Assembly (NCBI GenBank): GCA_037043455.1
Contig: JAWPHD010010329.1
Coordinates: forward strand, 1-64,000
Reading direction: 5' to 3'
Length of the DNA: 64,000 bases
DNA from: Cyrtodaria siliqua
Lineage: Eukaryota; Mollusca; Bivalvia; Adapedonta; Hiatellidae
Shown here: positions 37,600 to 49,254 of the stretch, one piece after another
Position numbering within the stretch: the stretch's first letter is position 1
How the letters are laid out: every line of letters begins with the position of its first letter
Translations under genes and position numbers: made by a program
The notes under the pieces: generated by a model
The model's input: the letters and a program-made list of their open reading frames with translations, nothing else
What the model was told of the DNA's origin: nothing
The model's database searches: none

Positions 37600-37720
37600 A
37601 TATCTAGCGATATTGACCTGTTTTTTTGATATTGACCTGATTTTTTGATATTGACCTGTTTTATATAATTGTTTTTTTGATATTGACCTGTTTTATATAA
37701 TTGTAAATTGAGGGTTATAT
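37600..37720. repeat. short 'gatattgacctgtttt' tandem repeat
   Basis: Four close copies of 'gatattgacctg' with T-rich or 'atataattg' spacers precede the hairpin at 37.73 kb and may belong to the same element. Confidence 0.7.
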
Positions 37721-37731
37721 AATAAAACAGT

Positions 37732-37863
37732 TATGGACTTTTCAGCTGTTATACATGATGTTGATATGCACCAAAAAATCATTATTGACCTCGGCTATCG
37801 CCTCGGTCAATAATGATTTTTTTGGTGCATATCACATCATGTATAACAGCTGAAAAGTCCATA
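37732..37863. mobile_element. near-perfect hairpin, ~60-bp arms
   Basis: The left arm ('cttttcagctgttatacatg', 'tgcaccaaaaaatcattatt') is complementary to the right arm, with the short centre 'ggctatcgcc'. A 1-bp difference in the A run and one small gap are the only mismatches I saw. It is a small palindromic element comparable to the one at 25.4 kb. Bases 37864-38251 hold nothing I recognise. Confidence 0.8.
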
Positions 37864-38251
37864 ATTGTATATTATTCACTCCAAAACAACAAATATCCCA
37901 ACAACAAGTATAATATGCTGCTGTTAATCGAATGGTACATGGCTACATAAATCCTTTGCTTTTGAAAAAAAGACTAAAACAACACTAACACATCAAATAT
38001 TATCACATCAAAGTATCATTATTGATAGAATACGTGTTTGCCTCAAGTAGCTGAGCAAACTTAAAGAAGTAACATTTTGCAAACTCTTAACATTATCTTC
38101 AGTCATCTGTGCCACACAAGTGGTTTAATAGAATCTTCTTTCCAGTCTGTCTTCTCATTTAATTTGGAGGAGTGATTGAGCTTATGAAAGGTGCTTGTTG
38201 GGTGATCTTAGGATAAACGCATAATTCCGAGTTGTCAGTCAAGATTATATA

Positions 38252-39590
38252 CGAGGGGCATTCTGAAAGTTCTGATAATGTGTGCGGATTAGTAATACTG
38301 CTCTTACCTGGAGAAATTTGTCTATTGTAGTCCCTCAAAGTATTTTCCGTTGACTTGTACACACTTTTTCAGACGTTTGATCCAATCAGAAAATGCTTTT
38401 TTATAGTCCGATTTCGGTATAGTACTTGTGCATTGGAATAAGGCGCGTCCAACAGCTGTGCGGGTCTCAAACCGGCGACCTCTAAGGCACTGCTTGATAT
38501 ATGGATTCAGCCAAAAATCACAAGGTGATAGGTCTGGGCTGTATGGTGAATGTTGCAAAGTATGAAGTCCATTGGTCTTCAAATAATCCATACGACGGCT
38601 GACTTGTGTGCCGGAGCGTTGTCATGGAGAAGTTTAAGTCCCCGCACCCCGGTTCGTGGACGGACCTCTAAATAATGATTAACGACTGCAGGTAAAATCT
38701 TCTCAGCGTAAACCCTTCCCGTGACAGTGGTGCGTTCTGGGACAGGAAATTGAAGTATCATTCCACGTGCATCAAAAAATAATGCATACAAAAAACGTTT
38801 GACCTTTCTAGAACGTCGGGCAATTTGTGGCCTTTCTCCATTTTGTCCAACCCAAACTTTGTTATTTTCCTTTCCGTCCGGCTCAAAGAACGATACCCAA
38901 GTTTCATCACCTGTCACAATGTCAAATAGCCGTCTATCATTACAGTGTTCATAAACTGCCAATAATTCTGTCGCAATTCTAACGCGCTCCTGTTTTTGGT
39001 GGTCGGTCAGCAAACGGGGGATCCATCGTGCGCAGATATTCCTGAGTTTAAGTTTATCCTTCAAAATGGTGAAAACTGCCCCCGAACTAAGGCCACATAT
39101 GTCAGCTAAGTCTTCCACCGTGTAAAGTGCATCCTCATCAACTGCTTTCTTAACGGAAATGACGTCATTTTCACAAAATGCCGCTAAAGGCCGTCTTGAA
39201 CGTGGGTCATCTTCAACCGTTTTTCTGCCGTCTTTAAATCGAGCTGACCATTTAGCAACGGTAGGATACGACAGAGCATCATTCCCATATATTTTATCCA
39301 AATTGGCTTTTATTTCCTGTGCCGAACAGTTTAGCAGCGACCGCACTTTTACATAGACCCTCTGCTCTTCTTTCGTCATTTTTGTACATGTACGCTTAAT
39401 TATTACCGATGCATAAAACCATGCCTGATAAAATGCGCCACGTTTATTTACCTGCATGCTTAGCACGAGGAAAACGGGCACAAGCAGACGCGGTACTGTT
39501 CACGCTTTCATTACATGTAAAATTTATAAAAATCGATAAATTCTACGCAGAGTTATACGCCCATTATCAGAACTTTCAGAATGCCCCTCG
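38252..39590 (-). mobile_element. mariner-family transposon, 1.34 kb
   Basis: The terminal inverted repeats are 29 bp and identical: 38252-38280 ('cgaggggcattctgaaag...') and 39562-39590. TA flanks both sides (38250-38251, 39591-39592), the standard mariner target. The single gene inside runs right to left. Perfect TIRs and a single frameshift point to a young copy. Confidence 0.95.
38322..39379 (-). pseudogene. mariner transposase, one frameshift
   Basis: The enzyme cuts and pastes the element at TA. The start at 39379 (MTKEEQ) gives about 352 residues, typical for mariner; further ATG-less upstream codons are open but not needed. An N-terminal helix-turn-helix region occupies about residues 1-120, followed by 'WIPRLLTDHQKQ'. 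The catalytic triad is Asp158 in 'GDETWV', Asp253 in 'LHDNAPAH', and the third Asp in 'YSPDLSPCDFW'. Near 38590 one base is missing ('gccgtcgtatgg'), splitting the gene into frames 38579-39379 and 38322-38591. Allowing for that base, 34 residues separate the last two Asp, the DD34D spacing of true mariners. Confidence 0.93.
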
Positions 39591-39644
39591 TATGGTAGAG
39601 ATTTGACCCAGTCACAATATTAGGGGAAACGTACATGTTGTCTC

Positions 39645-40651
39645 ACAAATAATGCAAAATACAAATAATGTAAGATACAAAAAATGCAAGATACACATAA
39701 TGTAAAATACAGATAATGTAAGATACAAACAATGTAACAAATAATGTAAGATACAAATAATGTAAGATACAAATAATTACAAATAATGTAAGATACAAAT
39801 AATTACAAATAATGTAAGATACAAATAATTTAAGATACAAATAATGTAATAATATAAGATACAAATAATGTAAGATACAAATAATGTAATAATGTAAGAT
39901 ACAAATGATGTAAGATACAAATAATGTAAGATACACATAATGTAAGATACAAATGATGTAAGATACAAATAATGTAAGATACAAATAATGTAAGATACAA
40001 ATAATGTAGGATACAAATGATGTAAGATACAAATAATGTAAGATACAAATTACATAAGATACAAATGATGTAAGATACAAATACTGTAAAATACAAATGA
40101 TGTCAGATACAAATATTGTAAGATATAAAGGATGTAAGATACAAATAATGATACAAATAATGTAAGATAAAATAATGTAAGATACAAATAATGTAAGATA
40201 CAAATAATGATACAAATGATGTAAGATACAAATGATGTAAGATACAAATAATGTAAGATAAAATAATGTAAGATACAAATAATGATACAAATAATGTAGG
40301 ATACAATTGATGTAAGATACAAATAATGTAAGATACAAATTACATAAGATACAAATGATGTAAGATACAAATAATGTAAGGTACAAATGACATAAGATAC
40401 AAATGATGTAAGATACAAATACTGTAAAATACAAATGATGTCAGATACAAATAATGTAAGATACAAAGGATGTAAGATACAAATAATGTAAGATAAAATA
40501 ATGTAAGATACAAATAATGTAAGATACAAATAATGTAAGATACAAATAATGATACAAATGATGTAAGATACAAATGATGTAAGATACAAATAATGATACA
40601 AATGATGTAAGATACAAATGATGTAAGATACAAATAATGTAAGATACAAAG
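39645..40651. repeat. 16-bp minisatellite, about 60 units
   Basis: The unit is 'aatgtaagatacaaat' with variants gatg for aatg and occasional short units. Three units equal 48 bp, so frames repeat every 16 residues (YLTLFVSYIICILHYL on minus), and one runs 263 codons. No start context or non-repeat domain; non-coding. Confidence 0.93.
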
Positions 40652-40732
40652 GAGCACGTGGTCAATGTTTGTGAGAACTAGTTATGCCCGACCCATGAAA
40701 AAAGAATCACGCACATTTTAGGCTATGTATGA

Positions 40733-40812
40733 CGGTTGATTTGTTTGTGGTGGAGGCAGCCCATCCACTTATCCCTGTGTAGAATCGTGTACCTCCCATG
40801 ATCTGTAAGAAT
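40733..40812 (-). mobile_element. SINE family B fragment
   Basis: 'tttgtggtggaggcagcccat', 'cccatgatctgtaagaat' match the body of SINE B at 41.51-41.59 kb in the same orientation, with substitutions. Confidence 0.55.
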
Positions 40813-40827
40813 GAGGGTCTCCCAGAG

Positions 40828-41003
40828 GTTTTGGGGAACAAGGGAACATGGCCATTTATTTTTGGGGAACAAGGGAACATTGTCTGTTATTGGTAATATT
40901 TTTGGGGACAGGGGAATATTGGAAAATATATTTGGGGAACAAAGCAAATATTTTTGCAGAGCAAGTGAACATTGAAAATATTTTCAGGGAACAGGGGAAC
41001 ATG
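40828..41003. repeat. degenerate 'ggggaacaagggaacat' repeat
   Basis: About five units of roughly 35-45 bp carry 'tttttggggaacaagggaac' and similar strings. It is diverged, with no coding. Confidence 0.7.
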
Positions 41004-41149
41004 GACCCCCACCCCTGGGAGGGCCTCAAGAATCAACACTTCTGCATTTTGTTTCTACAAACTTTTTCAAATAGTCAATATTAAAAAAAGAACATCATAA
41101 ATATTTTACTGTCGTTCTAATTCTTTTCTTCTATTGTGTATCATTATAA

Positions 41150-41425
41150 CCTTTTTGACCTTGACCCCAGTGACCCCAAATGCAATCCCACGCTCCCTTT
41201 CCATACAAACTACCTACCTGCAATACCTCATTCCTAACAAAAGTTATCTAGCAGAATTTTTTTTTCTATTTTTAGTAACACTGACCTTGACCTAGATTCC
41301 AGTGACCCCAAATGCAATCCCAAGTTCTCATTCCATATAAGCTACCTACCCTGCAAGTTTCATTGCAATAACTCATTCCTGACAAAAGTTATTCAGCGGA
41401 AACCATTTAAATCAAGGCCATAACT
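41150..41425. repeat. two diverged ~130-bp repeats
   Basis: 'gaccttgaccccagtgaccc' followed by 'caaatgcaatccca' and 'tcattcctaacaaaagttat' occurs twice. It is the same style as 23.69-24.25 kb. Confidence 0.65.
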
Positions 41426-41457
41426 CCTGTGTTACTTATCTAATCTATTTGAGTTTA

Positions 41458-41655
41458 GTTTGTTTTGTTTGTTTGTATGGTGTTTTACGTCATTTTCAAC
41501 ACGGGTCGATTTTTTTGTGGTGGAGGCAGATCGCCCACTTTTCCTGGGTAAAACCAGTACTGCACACCTCCCGCCATCCGTAAGAATCGACACTTCCTCA
41601 CTTACAAGTCGAGCTCCCAGTGGGATTCGAACCCGCAGAGGTGAGTGGCGAAGTT
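41458..41655 (-). mobile_element. SINE family B with tRNA-like head
   Basis: On minus it reads from a box B ('gcgggttcgaatcccac') through 'gagctcgacttgtaagtgag', 'gtgtgcagtactggtttta' and 'ctccaccacaaa' to 'gacgtaaaacaccatac'. Box A is weak. Headless or partial copies lie at 6.4, 26.5 and 40.7 kb. Confidence 0.75.
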
Positions 41656-41969
41656 TAGTAAAGGTAGGATAAACAATGAAGGCACAATGGATGGACGGAA
41701 ATGCGCCATCCCATAAATCACCTGGCCTTCAGTCAGTAGAGCTAATAATAAAATTGCCTTCTATCATAAAGTTTTATGACTGAGAGAGTTTTAACAAGAA
41801 ATGTCACCAGCAAGTGACAAATGACTGCCGAAAATATCGACTCATTTGACCTTTGACCTTTAAGTGTGACCTCGACCTTTGAGGTACTGACCCAATTCTT
41901 GCACACGACACAACGTCTCATTAGGACGCATCTAAAATAACGCCAAGTCCTAAACTACAAATATTGGCA

Positions 41970-42160
41970 TTTGTCGTTCATCGACATAAATCCTTTTATT
42001 TAAGTGGGATTGATAATTTTCATAAACAATTGTGGCAACCCTGCTTATTGTGTGTTTGCACAATTATTCTTTCTTTCTATTTTGTGGCCATTTTCTGCAG
42101 ATGGTATCAGATGTAAATTGCAAACTTTAGCATGTGTCGTGTTCATCTATGAAAAATAAT
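41970..42160. repeat. dispersed repeat shared with 49.4-49.66 kb
   Basis: 'tgtcgttcatcgacataaat' and 'aaccctgcttattgtgtgtt' (here) recur at 49425-49510. 'tttctgcagatggtatcaga' and 'gtaaattgcaaactttagca' recur at about 49590-49630. Copies are about 95% alike by eye with different spacers. Nature unknown. Confidence 0.7.
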
Positions 42161-43367
42161 TACATAGTAATTGAGATGGCTAATTTTCGGATATTATTGA
42201 TCGTAAATGTGCAGTAGTAAATGTTCGATGGTTTTGATTTAATAGAGATTTATTCTCTCAAATTATGAACATGATCAATAAAATTAATGGCAGCAGTACT
42301 TTATTGCAGATCGGCCAAGTTTTTAACTTGTTTATATTTTCAACACATTGGTTTATAGTTTATATTATTATAGTTTATATTATTAATTATGTTCTTTGTG
42401 GCGTCCTAAATTTATGTCAAGGTTTGGCAGGTGATCGTGGGAAAATCAACACGTCATGGCGAAATCGTGAACAGGGCGGAGTTTGGAGCGGAGCTATGCC
42501 ACCATTAAATCACCACTTTGTATAAGGGGGTATATTTTATATTTATTCACCAATAACCTGACCATTATTTATAATCTACGAACAACTGTCGGTAAGTATG
42601 TTGACTAGTCAAGTCACTGAATAATCAAGGTGAAGGTCATCTGTAACAGTCTCGCGTCTTTGTTCAGCCAACATCTCGTTGGTTGATGTATAATACGATC
42701 GTGAAGACAGAGTATTCAGTTTGGTTGTTAACAACAAGGGAAACAAACCAGGCTGTGGTAGTTCTATTCAGTTGACCTTCAGTTCTACCATTCATCCTCT
42801 TGGGGTAAATACATATTGTCATGTATGCTATTCATATAGAAGTTATCTCCCTTGTCCGTAATTACTCCATTTGCATTGCGTGAAAGGATTCCTTTGTCAA
42901 ATGAGTTTCGTCTTATTTTGTCGACTGACAGACAACAAGAGAAGTTTATTTAAGTGGTTAAAAAGAGGTTTGAATATATAAGTATTTGTTTTTACTGTAT
43001 TAAGCAGGAAATGTACATGCTTTTGTTATTAATTTGTTTGAAATATTTTAAAGGGACATCCAGCAATATTGAAGTGTCCATTTCATGCATTTGAGTCTCG
43101 ATTTATAAAACCAGTTCAGTGTAATTAAATGAAAAGTGAAGTTTTCATTGGTTTTTATCATGCCATAGTATGTTTAGGATATTATTTGTGTGATATTGAT
43201 TCTAATCAACCATTAGTAATAAGACAAATGCAATTTGCTGAACACTATTTATAATAATTATAGTAATATCTACCGGTAATAATGTAAATGCTATGTGTTG
43301 ACATCTTGGCGTTTGGAATGTAAATGCATGGTGTTTATATGTAAGTGGTTTATTTCAGTAATACAAG
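42161..43367. other. no gene; possible upstream exon/intron signals
   Basis: There is a good splice donor 'gtcggtaagtatg' at about 42590, and a polypyrimidine-light acceptor 'tttatttcag' ending at 43358, just before the ATG of the next entry. If real, these would bound a ~770-bp intron in a 5' leader. Nothing else is recognised. Confidence 0.3.
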
Positions 43368-43736
43368 ATGCCTAAGCGACAATCGGCAAGACCGTCAAAG
43401 AGCCCGTATGCGAGTAAAGGACCATCTAAGGCACAGGGAAAAGGGGCACATGCCGGGAAGACGGCCACAGCCACGCGCACGGAGGACCCCATGGTTTCAC
43501 AGGAGTTGGTAGACGAGATAGTGAAGAAAGTGACGCCCCAGATTGTAGCGTCAATTCGTTCGGTTAGGGAGGAGGAGGTCCAGGCCAGCAGGGAAGACCA
43601 GTGGGTACAGGACCCAAATGGCGACTCAGAGGCGAGAAATACAGTATGCCTAAACTACAGTCACAGAGCCCTAATTGCCGTAAAGCAGTCCAGAGGGGAG
43701 ATAACAATTCGGGACGCAGGAACCTACCAGTAAAAT
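43368..43736 (+). CDS. unidentified 121-residue frame, possible first coding exon
   Basis: The frame has an ATG at 43368 ten bases after an acceptor-like 'tttatttcag'. The protein starts with a basic Ser/Lys/Ala-rich tail (MPKRQSARPSKSPYASKG) followed by a helical acidic stretch ('ELVDEIVKKVTPQIVASIR'). GC content is visibly higher than in the surroundings, which favours past coding function. A second open stretch (43742-43980, another frame, 'EYIVKQLTPEMVEWL') has a similar helix. The basic tail recalls gag-like N termini of retroelements, but I recognise no domain. It could equally be a host gene fragment. Confidence 0.35.
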
Positions 43737-43980
43737 AGATAGGACAGCAGGAGCTGGTGGTATCTCCAGAGTTTGTGAGTATATCGTTAAGCAACTGACG
43801 CCTGAGATGGTGGAGTGGCTACACATTGTTACAGAAGATGCAGTACATGTGCAAGTCGTAGTCGGAATCTGCAAGCGATACGGTGGATGGCAAGTTGTGG
43901 CTGAAGGAACAGATGTTGCAACGCTTACGGAAACACGACTCGTTTTACACTTGATTATGGCTTTAAGTCAGTTGGGTTAA

Positions 43981-45344
43981 TAAAAAATAAAAAATAAAAA
44001 TAAAAATTGGTTTGTAAAAGTTGTCTTTAAATGTTCGACTGTTTACAAAAATTATCACCTTATTTAAGGCACACACGGCGATTCTTGAATTGTTAAAAAC
44101 GGACGGCAACCCGTTAGTGTTTCTGCATGACTTCCGTTTGGTCAATCATACTATTAATTACAAGAAGAAAAAAAAGGCATTTTGCCTTTGCATATTACCG
44201 CAGACTTAAATTCACTTGAGAAGTTATTAGGTCTGTGATATTACTAACTGTTGATTATATTGCACTTGTTATATATTTAAACATGACATAATAATAATAA
44301 GAAATCATGTATGCAAGCAACTTCAAAGTCCAAATGATACTGGATTAATAAATTCTGAGGCAAAGTTGAATAAACAAACAAAACAAAAAAAAAAAAAATA
44401 TATATATATATATATAAATAAATAAATAACAATAATAATAAAATATTATTGCCGTGTGTCGCTTTAAAAATGAGAACGCTACATAAGTAAATAAAACTCT
44501 GGTGTCATTACGAGGATGATGTCAGTGATAACAACGCTGTGGATAATGCATATATTATTTAAGTACTATTATGAAAACAATTTATATATTAAAAAGGCTT
44601 TTTGTCACCATGTTGTTAATGAAATGTTGAATCAAGACATTATGTTGGCCAATTGATGTTATCGTGGTCGTTAGCTTTTAGTTTATACATTTAGCTTCTG
44701 CTACTATTGTTTACTCTCCAGGGCTGATCATGAAATTGTGGCTGTTGTTGACAGTAATTGCAGTGTTTCTGCAATAGGTTCTCTTAACAAACTGCTGATA
44801 AGTATACCTCAACAGTTTCTTGTTTTTTTTGTTGATTTCAGCAAATTTTAACTTGCTGCTGTTGATGACTGCCGCTGCTAATAAGACGGTTTATAAAATG
44901 TCCAGTGTTATTTTTCTAGATCCACTTTACAAGTTGAACCTAAATCACAAAGCGACATTTCAAACATTGCGAATGTCAAATGTATCCAAAATATTTGGTG
45001 TAGAATTCGGGAATATATCCCCAGAACTGGTTGTTACATTGACAATGGTTATAAGTGGCATTCCATTTTCCAAGACCTTGGAAGAATTTAGATGTTTTTC
45101 ATATGTTTATTTCATGGCTATTCCATTGCTTCGATGAGTATTATTTATCCTGTCATTTTTACACAAGGCATATGAAATGGCATCGGTATCTATTTAATTT
45201 GGGTATGTGTGTCTCGAAATAAAACTGTTCTATGCATGATCCAAATTTTAATTTTAATAAAACACTTATCACATCAATTATAGAACACCTTAAAACCTCT
45301 TTTTAATAACTATCCCTGAAGAAAGGGAGGCATTTATAAACCTA
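43981..45344. other. AT-rich region without supported gene
   Basis: It contains A-rich and (TA)n/(AAAT)n tracts at about 44380-44440. The frame 44820-45137 follows a 'gttgatttcag' acceptor-like site but has low-complexity hydrophobic content and no domain, so I do not call it. Confidence 0.45.
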
Positions 45345-45345
45345 G

Positions 45346-45612
45346 TAAGGTCGACCATAAAAAATTGTTGGTTTGCTGTTTCCCTACCTACCCACCAAAA
45401 AGGGCTCTACCCAAAACTTTTTATAGCAATTCTTTAACAATTTTTTTTTTATACTGTTTTTTTTAATACTGTTTTTAGTATATTTTTCTTTAATTTCTTA
45501 CGGTTTTTTACTGTCTCTGGCAACAACAAAAAATCACCTACCTACCTACCCACTTATAAAATCCTGGGTCGGGAAACAGCAAACGAATATATTTTTAAGG
45601 ATGGCCTAAGGG
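45346..45612. mobile_element. palindromic MITE-like element, family 1 copy
   Basis: 'gtttgctgtttccctaccta' on the left faces 'gggtcgggaaacagcaaac' on the right, with the T-rich middle 'aaaactttttatagcaattc'. It is closely similar to 50061-50297. Confidence 0.65.
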
Positions 45613-46693
45613 GTTCTTGCAGGCACATAATAGAATAGTTGTCAAAACTATCCAGATGTTCAGGTCGTGTGGTGAGGTGTATGTGCCGGTTGAGGGTGTT
45701 TGTTATTCACGGGTTCTTAAAATACCCGCGATTGAATGTGCGTGGAGTGGTTTGTGAGTAGGTAACTTAATTCGACACTGCAGTTTTAGGGTTTAGCCTG
45801 GCTGGCTTAAGCCGTTTATATGTGGCTATAGAGTTTGGATACTCAAAATTTGTGTTATATTTATACCTCATCGTCAGTGGGTTTGGAACCGGTGTACATA
45901 CCTTGTAAAAGCTTTAAATGAGGTTGTAAATGGCATTCAGGCAGTCAAAACCAAATCATTATAACATCTCCTTTATTTATATGAAGACAAAAATAGTTTT
46001 GAATTCAACCTTTAAAACGTGGGTTAGATTATTTGAAAAGGATACAATAAAGTCACATATTCCTAGTTTATAGTCAAAGGAGCATAATATATTTGTAAAT
46101 TCGGAAATGCTTCAGTCCTAGACTTCTTGAATATATAATTAATAACATAGGTGGTAATTCAAAAGCTGAAGTTAATTGTAAAATTTAATTTAATTAATGG
46201 GTTGCATAGGTGTCTGCCTGCGGTTGGATGCCATTATGGAACAGAATGAACATTGAAACAGACTTTTCATTGAAACACATTTTTAATTCATTTCTACCGA
46301 TCATAAATTTACTTCTATGCATGGTGATGTGTATCTTAAGTTCAGTAAGGTATGTGTATTAAAAAAGTGGGGGTGGGGGTGGTGAGAAAAGAAATCACTT
46401 CCTTGGGTGACGTTATGTTTGGTTGGAATGACCTTTAGATGGTTAAGACACAGTGCAGCCTGCCCAGACATCAATTGAACTTGGGGGCGTTAAAACAGCC
46501 ATGTACGATTAATCGAATGCTACTTAGGCATCGATTATAATGATCGTTTATGAGTCTTAATGTTAATATAGAATTAAAAATGATTATCCAGGAGACAACA
46601 GTTAGGAAATACACTTGAGATGTATGAGAGCATATTATACACAAGCACAAATATCGATTAGATGTGTTATATATGCTGTTGGAAATGACATAA
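45613..46693. other. no recognised feature
   Basis: AT-rich sequence, no domain-bearing frame and no internal repeat noticed. Confidence 0.4.
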
Positions 46694-47842
46694 GCATACA
46701 TGCCAAATCTCCCGCATTCTCCGGGAATCTCCCGGATTTGCCTTTGATCTCCCGATCACACGGAAGCCGCTCAAAACCTCCCGGAAATCAATTATTTGCC
46801 TAGTATAGTTGATTGTCTGCAATTTGCAGTACACAGCATGTGTTGAAAGCGTGTCTAGCAATGAGGTTACAATTTTCGCTTGTCTAATCGGTCAAGGCGG
46901 GGTTACGATAATGCAACCAACCAATGAAATAGCATCTAGCATCTCGCGGCACACAACGAGATTTATTGAAAGATGGCCGTGTAAACAAACCAGGCAGGCT
47001 AAACAAATTAGGATAATTAACACGTTGTTATGAAAACATTTGAAGTAGGTACATAATTAATTGAAGATTATATGTGCGATGCCGACAATTAGCGTTAACT
47101 ACACCAATCACCAGGGGTTGAATGCATCAGCTTGTTTTATTCTAAGTTGAGAAGGATTTTGCCGACATTCGGTAAGTTTAACCATGTTTTGTCAATTGTT
47201 TTCGGTCTTTAATTAAGTGTTAATTGATTTTAATTGCACTACAGTGCACGTCAGGCCATATATAGTTGAATTTTAAGCATGTTCTGTCTCAAACGTGTTT
47301 CGTCGCTCGTACAAGCACCATGTCTAAACGTCTGTTTAATTCGTCGGGAAATACGACGCCGTCGACAAAGAAGAAATATGAATGTAACATGCATTTTACA
47401 GAAATACTTTGTGTCAAATTATAAGATGTTGTGTAACACTGTAAGGTTACGTTATCAAATGAAAAAATACAAGGTAATCATAATCATAACCTTAATGTTG
47501 TGTGCCATTGCAAAGAAATGCTATGTGTAACATTGTTAGATGTTGTGTAACATTGTAAGGGGGTGAGGGTAATATATAAAACAATAAAATGTAATGTTCA
47601 TTATTGTGTGTGTGACCAAAATTATTAAAAATTGATAGTTTATGCATATACTGTTATTTGTTTTCATCTATTTCATTATCACCATAATGAAATACAAAAT
47701 AAAATTATAAATAAAGTAACAGTTGTCAACATTTATATACAATATTTGAAAAAATGTGACGGTTTCACGGCTTTTTGCAAATCTCCCTGATTTGGAAGTC
47801 CAATCTCCCTGATGTGATGCTGGAAAATGTTGGCATGTATGC
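46694..47842. mobile_element. possible non-autonomous transposon with 13-bp inverted ends
   Basis: 'gcatacatgccaa' at 46694 and its complement ending 47842 bound 1.15 kb. Inside each end lie related 'tctcccgg' or 'tctccctga' stretches in opposite orientation. No transposase frame is visible. The ends are short, so the call is tentative. Confidence 0.4.
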
Positions 47843-48063
47843 ATAAGAAAGAATACATACTTAATCAGAAATTGTTCTGAGTTCAAGATCTTAACAGACA
47901 CATGTTATGTATGCCTCATATTGTCTAACCGATTGTAACCGATGATCAGCCTATTGATCAGGACTAGAAGGTTAAGTCTGAAAACATTGAAGTGCATATT
48001 CTTGATGCTAATTTGTGAAGCTTAGGAACTACTAACAGTTAATTTGTGTTTTTGAGACAAAAA

Positions 48064-48279
48064 ATGACAGAGGTTCTTCGAATGAATGGTGGTTATATTA
48101 GATACCCCGAAATTGTTGAGTCCAATACTGGCCTATTCAGTGATGGGGACCCTGAACATTTATCACATCAAGGCAATGATTTGTTTCTGTACAGAATGGC
48201 ACAAGGACTGCAGCGTTTTTCAAGTACAGATGCCAGAATTTCGCCTTTAGTTTCTGAAAACGGCCCGTGGCTTTAATAA
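48064..48279 (+). pseudogene. possible C-terminal SGNH-hydrolase-like fragment
   Basis: From ATG 48064 the frame reads 'GGYIRYPEIVES', then 'DGDPEHLSHQGNDLFL' and stops at 48279. A DxxH (Asp29-Pro-Glu-His32) followed by L-S-x-x-G-N-D matches the last conserved block of SGNH/GDSL esterase folds, and 'YIRYP' precedes it as in some mobile-element-borne SGNH domains. No catalytic serine block is visible upstream, so this is at most a last exon or remnant. It may belong with the frame at 43.37 kb, but nothing proves it. Confidence 0.4.
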
Positions 48280-48340
48280 ATGAATTCAAATTATTGTTGA
48301 TGTGCAGTCACTTTTTTGGCATATATGTATAACCTCTATA

Positions 48341-48700
48341 TATGGCCAAAAAAAAAAATAGGTGTGTTTCCTATTGCATGCTCTGAAAAAATAGGGTTGG
48401 TAGGTAGGCATTATCTTTTCTTTTTTCCTTTTTTCTTTTTTTTTTTTGGAGCAAGGTATTGTGAGATTCTACATGTATTTATCACATAAACCCCATACAA
48501 GTTGATGATACAGCTGAAAGTTTCTCTGTGATGTAAGTTTTCCTCGATATATTGTGATAAATCATTGTTCAGAACAAATAAAAAAAAAAATATATATATA
48601 TATATTTTTTTTTTTTTCATAAAAGGTTTTAGGGTCGGCCCCTTAAAAATAGGGTCGGTCGGGCCACCGGAAACACAGTTGTTGTTTTTTTTGGCCTAAG
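48341..48700. mobile_element. palindromic MITE-like element, family 1 copy
   Basis: It starts 'tatggccaaaaaaaaaaa', carries 'tagggttggtaggtaggc', and closes 'agggtcggtcgggccaccgg' and 'tttttttggcctaag'. It is arranged like the copy at 811-1240. A (TA)n tract lies in the middle. Confidence 0.7.
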
Positions 48701-48719
48701 GTTATCTGCTTATCCTTCA

Positions 48720-48965
48720 TCAATTTTAAACTTGAAAGTTAAACCCCTTATGGGTTACTATGTGGTTGGCAATATAGTGCTTTACCCAGTTTGGGTCATA
48801 ACCCATTTTGTTGTTGAAAATCAATTTATTTGCATTTTGGCAATTTTGTATGCTAACCAATTTGGGTTGCAAGCCACTTTTGGGTTTACTGTTAATGTTA
48901 TAACTGACCATATTTGGGTCATTTGTTGAAAGTTGTCGACCATAGTTGGGTCACATGATGAATGT
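48720..48965. repeat. degenerate 'tttgggt' tandem repeat
   Basis: About six units of 30-45 bp, each with 'atgggtta', 'tttgggtcata' or 'tttgggttgc', between 48747 and 48955. It is weak and diverged. Bases 48966-49254 hold nothing recognised. Confidence 0.5.
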
Positions 48966-49254
48966 TATTGTTGGCGAGACAAATCTCTTCGACTGTGAAG
49001 TGCGTCAGCCATACCTCCATTTGAGGACTTGTTTCTTTTCACTTCTGTGCCCTGCTTCCCCCATTTTAATGGCGGTGCCTCTCGTGGTGCCTCTGTCACC
49101 ACTTGTGGCATGTGGCAGTATGTCGCGGTCACAGCAGTGTGTAGTAATTATTTTACGAGAACATTTGAAGGAAAATAACTAAATTTTAAATATCTGGCTT
49201 TGTGAACATCTGGTCCCAGGCTTCACTGAGTACAGTTTTCATTCACTTCAAAAC

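Noticed and set aside
39643..40657. 263- and 199-codon hydrophobic frames on minus resembling membrane proteins
   Set aside because: They are translations of a 16-bp repeat (period 48 bp = 16 residues). The apparent membrane character comes from the T-rich complement.
43564..43874. Minus-strand cysteine/proline-rich frames opposite the 43.37-kb ORF
   Set aside because: They are antisense shadows of the GC-richer plus-strand segment with no motif of their own.
44820..45137. 105-codon frame after an acceptor-like site
   Set aside because: Low-complexity hydrophobic composition, no domain and no donor. It is not distinguishable from chance in AT-rich DNA.
46700..46800. 'tctcccgg' runs as a possible regulatory cluster
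   Set aside because: The same strings occur inverted at 47.76-47.84 kb and are better explained as the ends of a transposable element.
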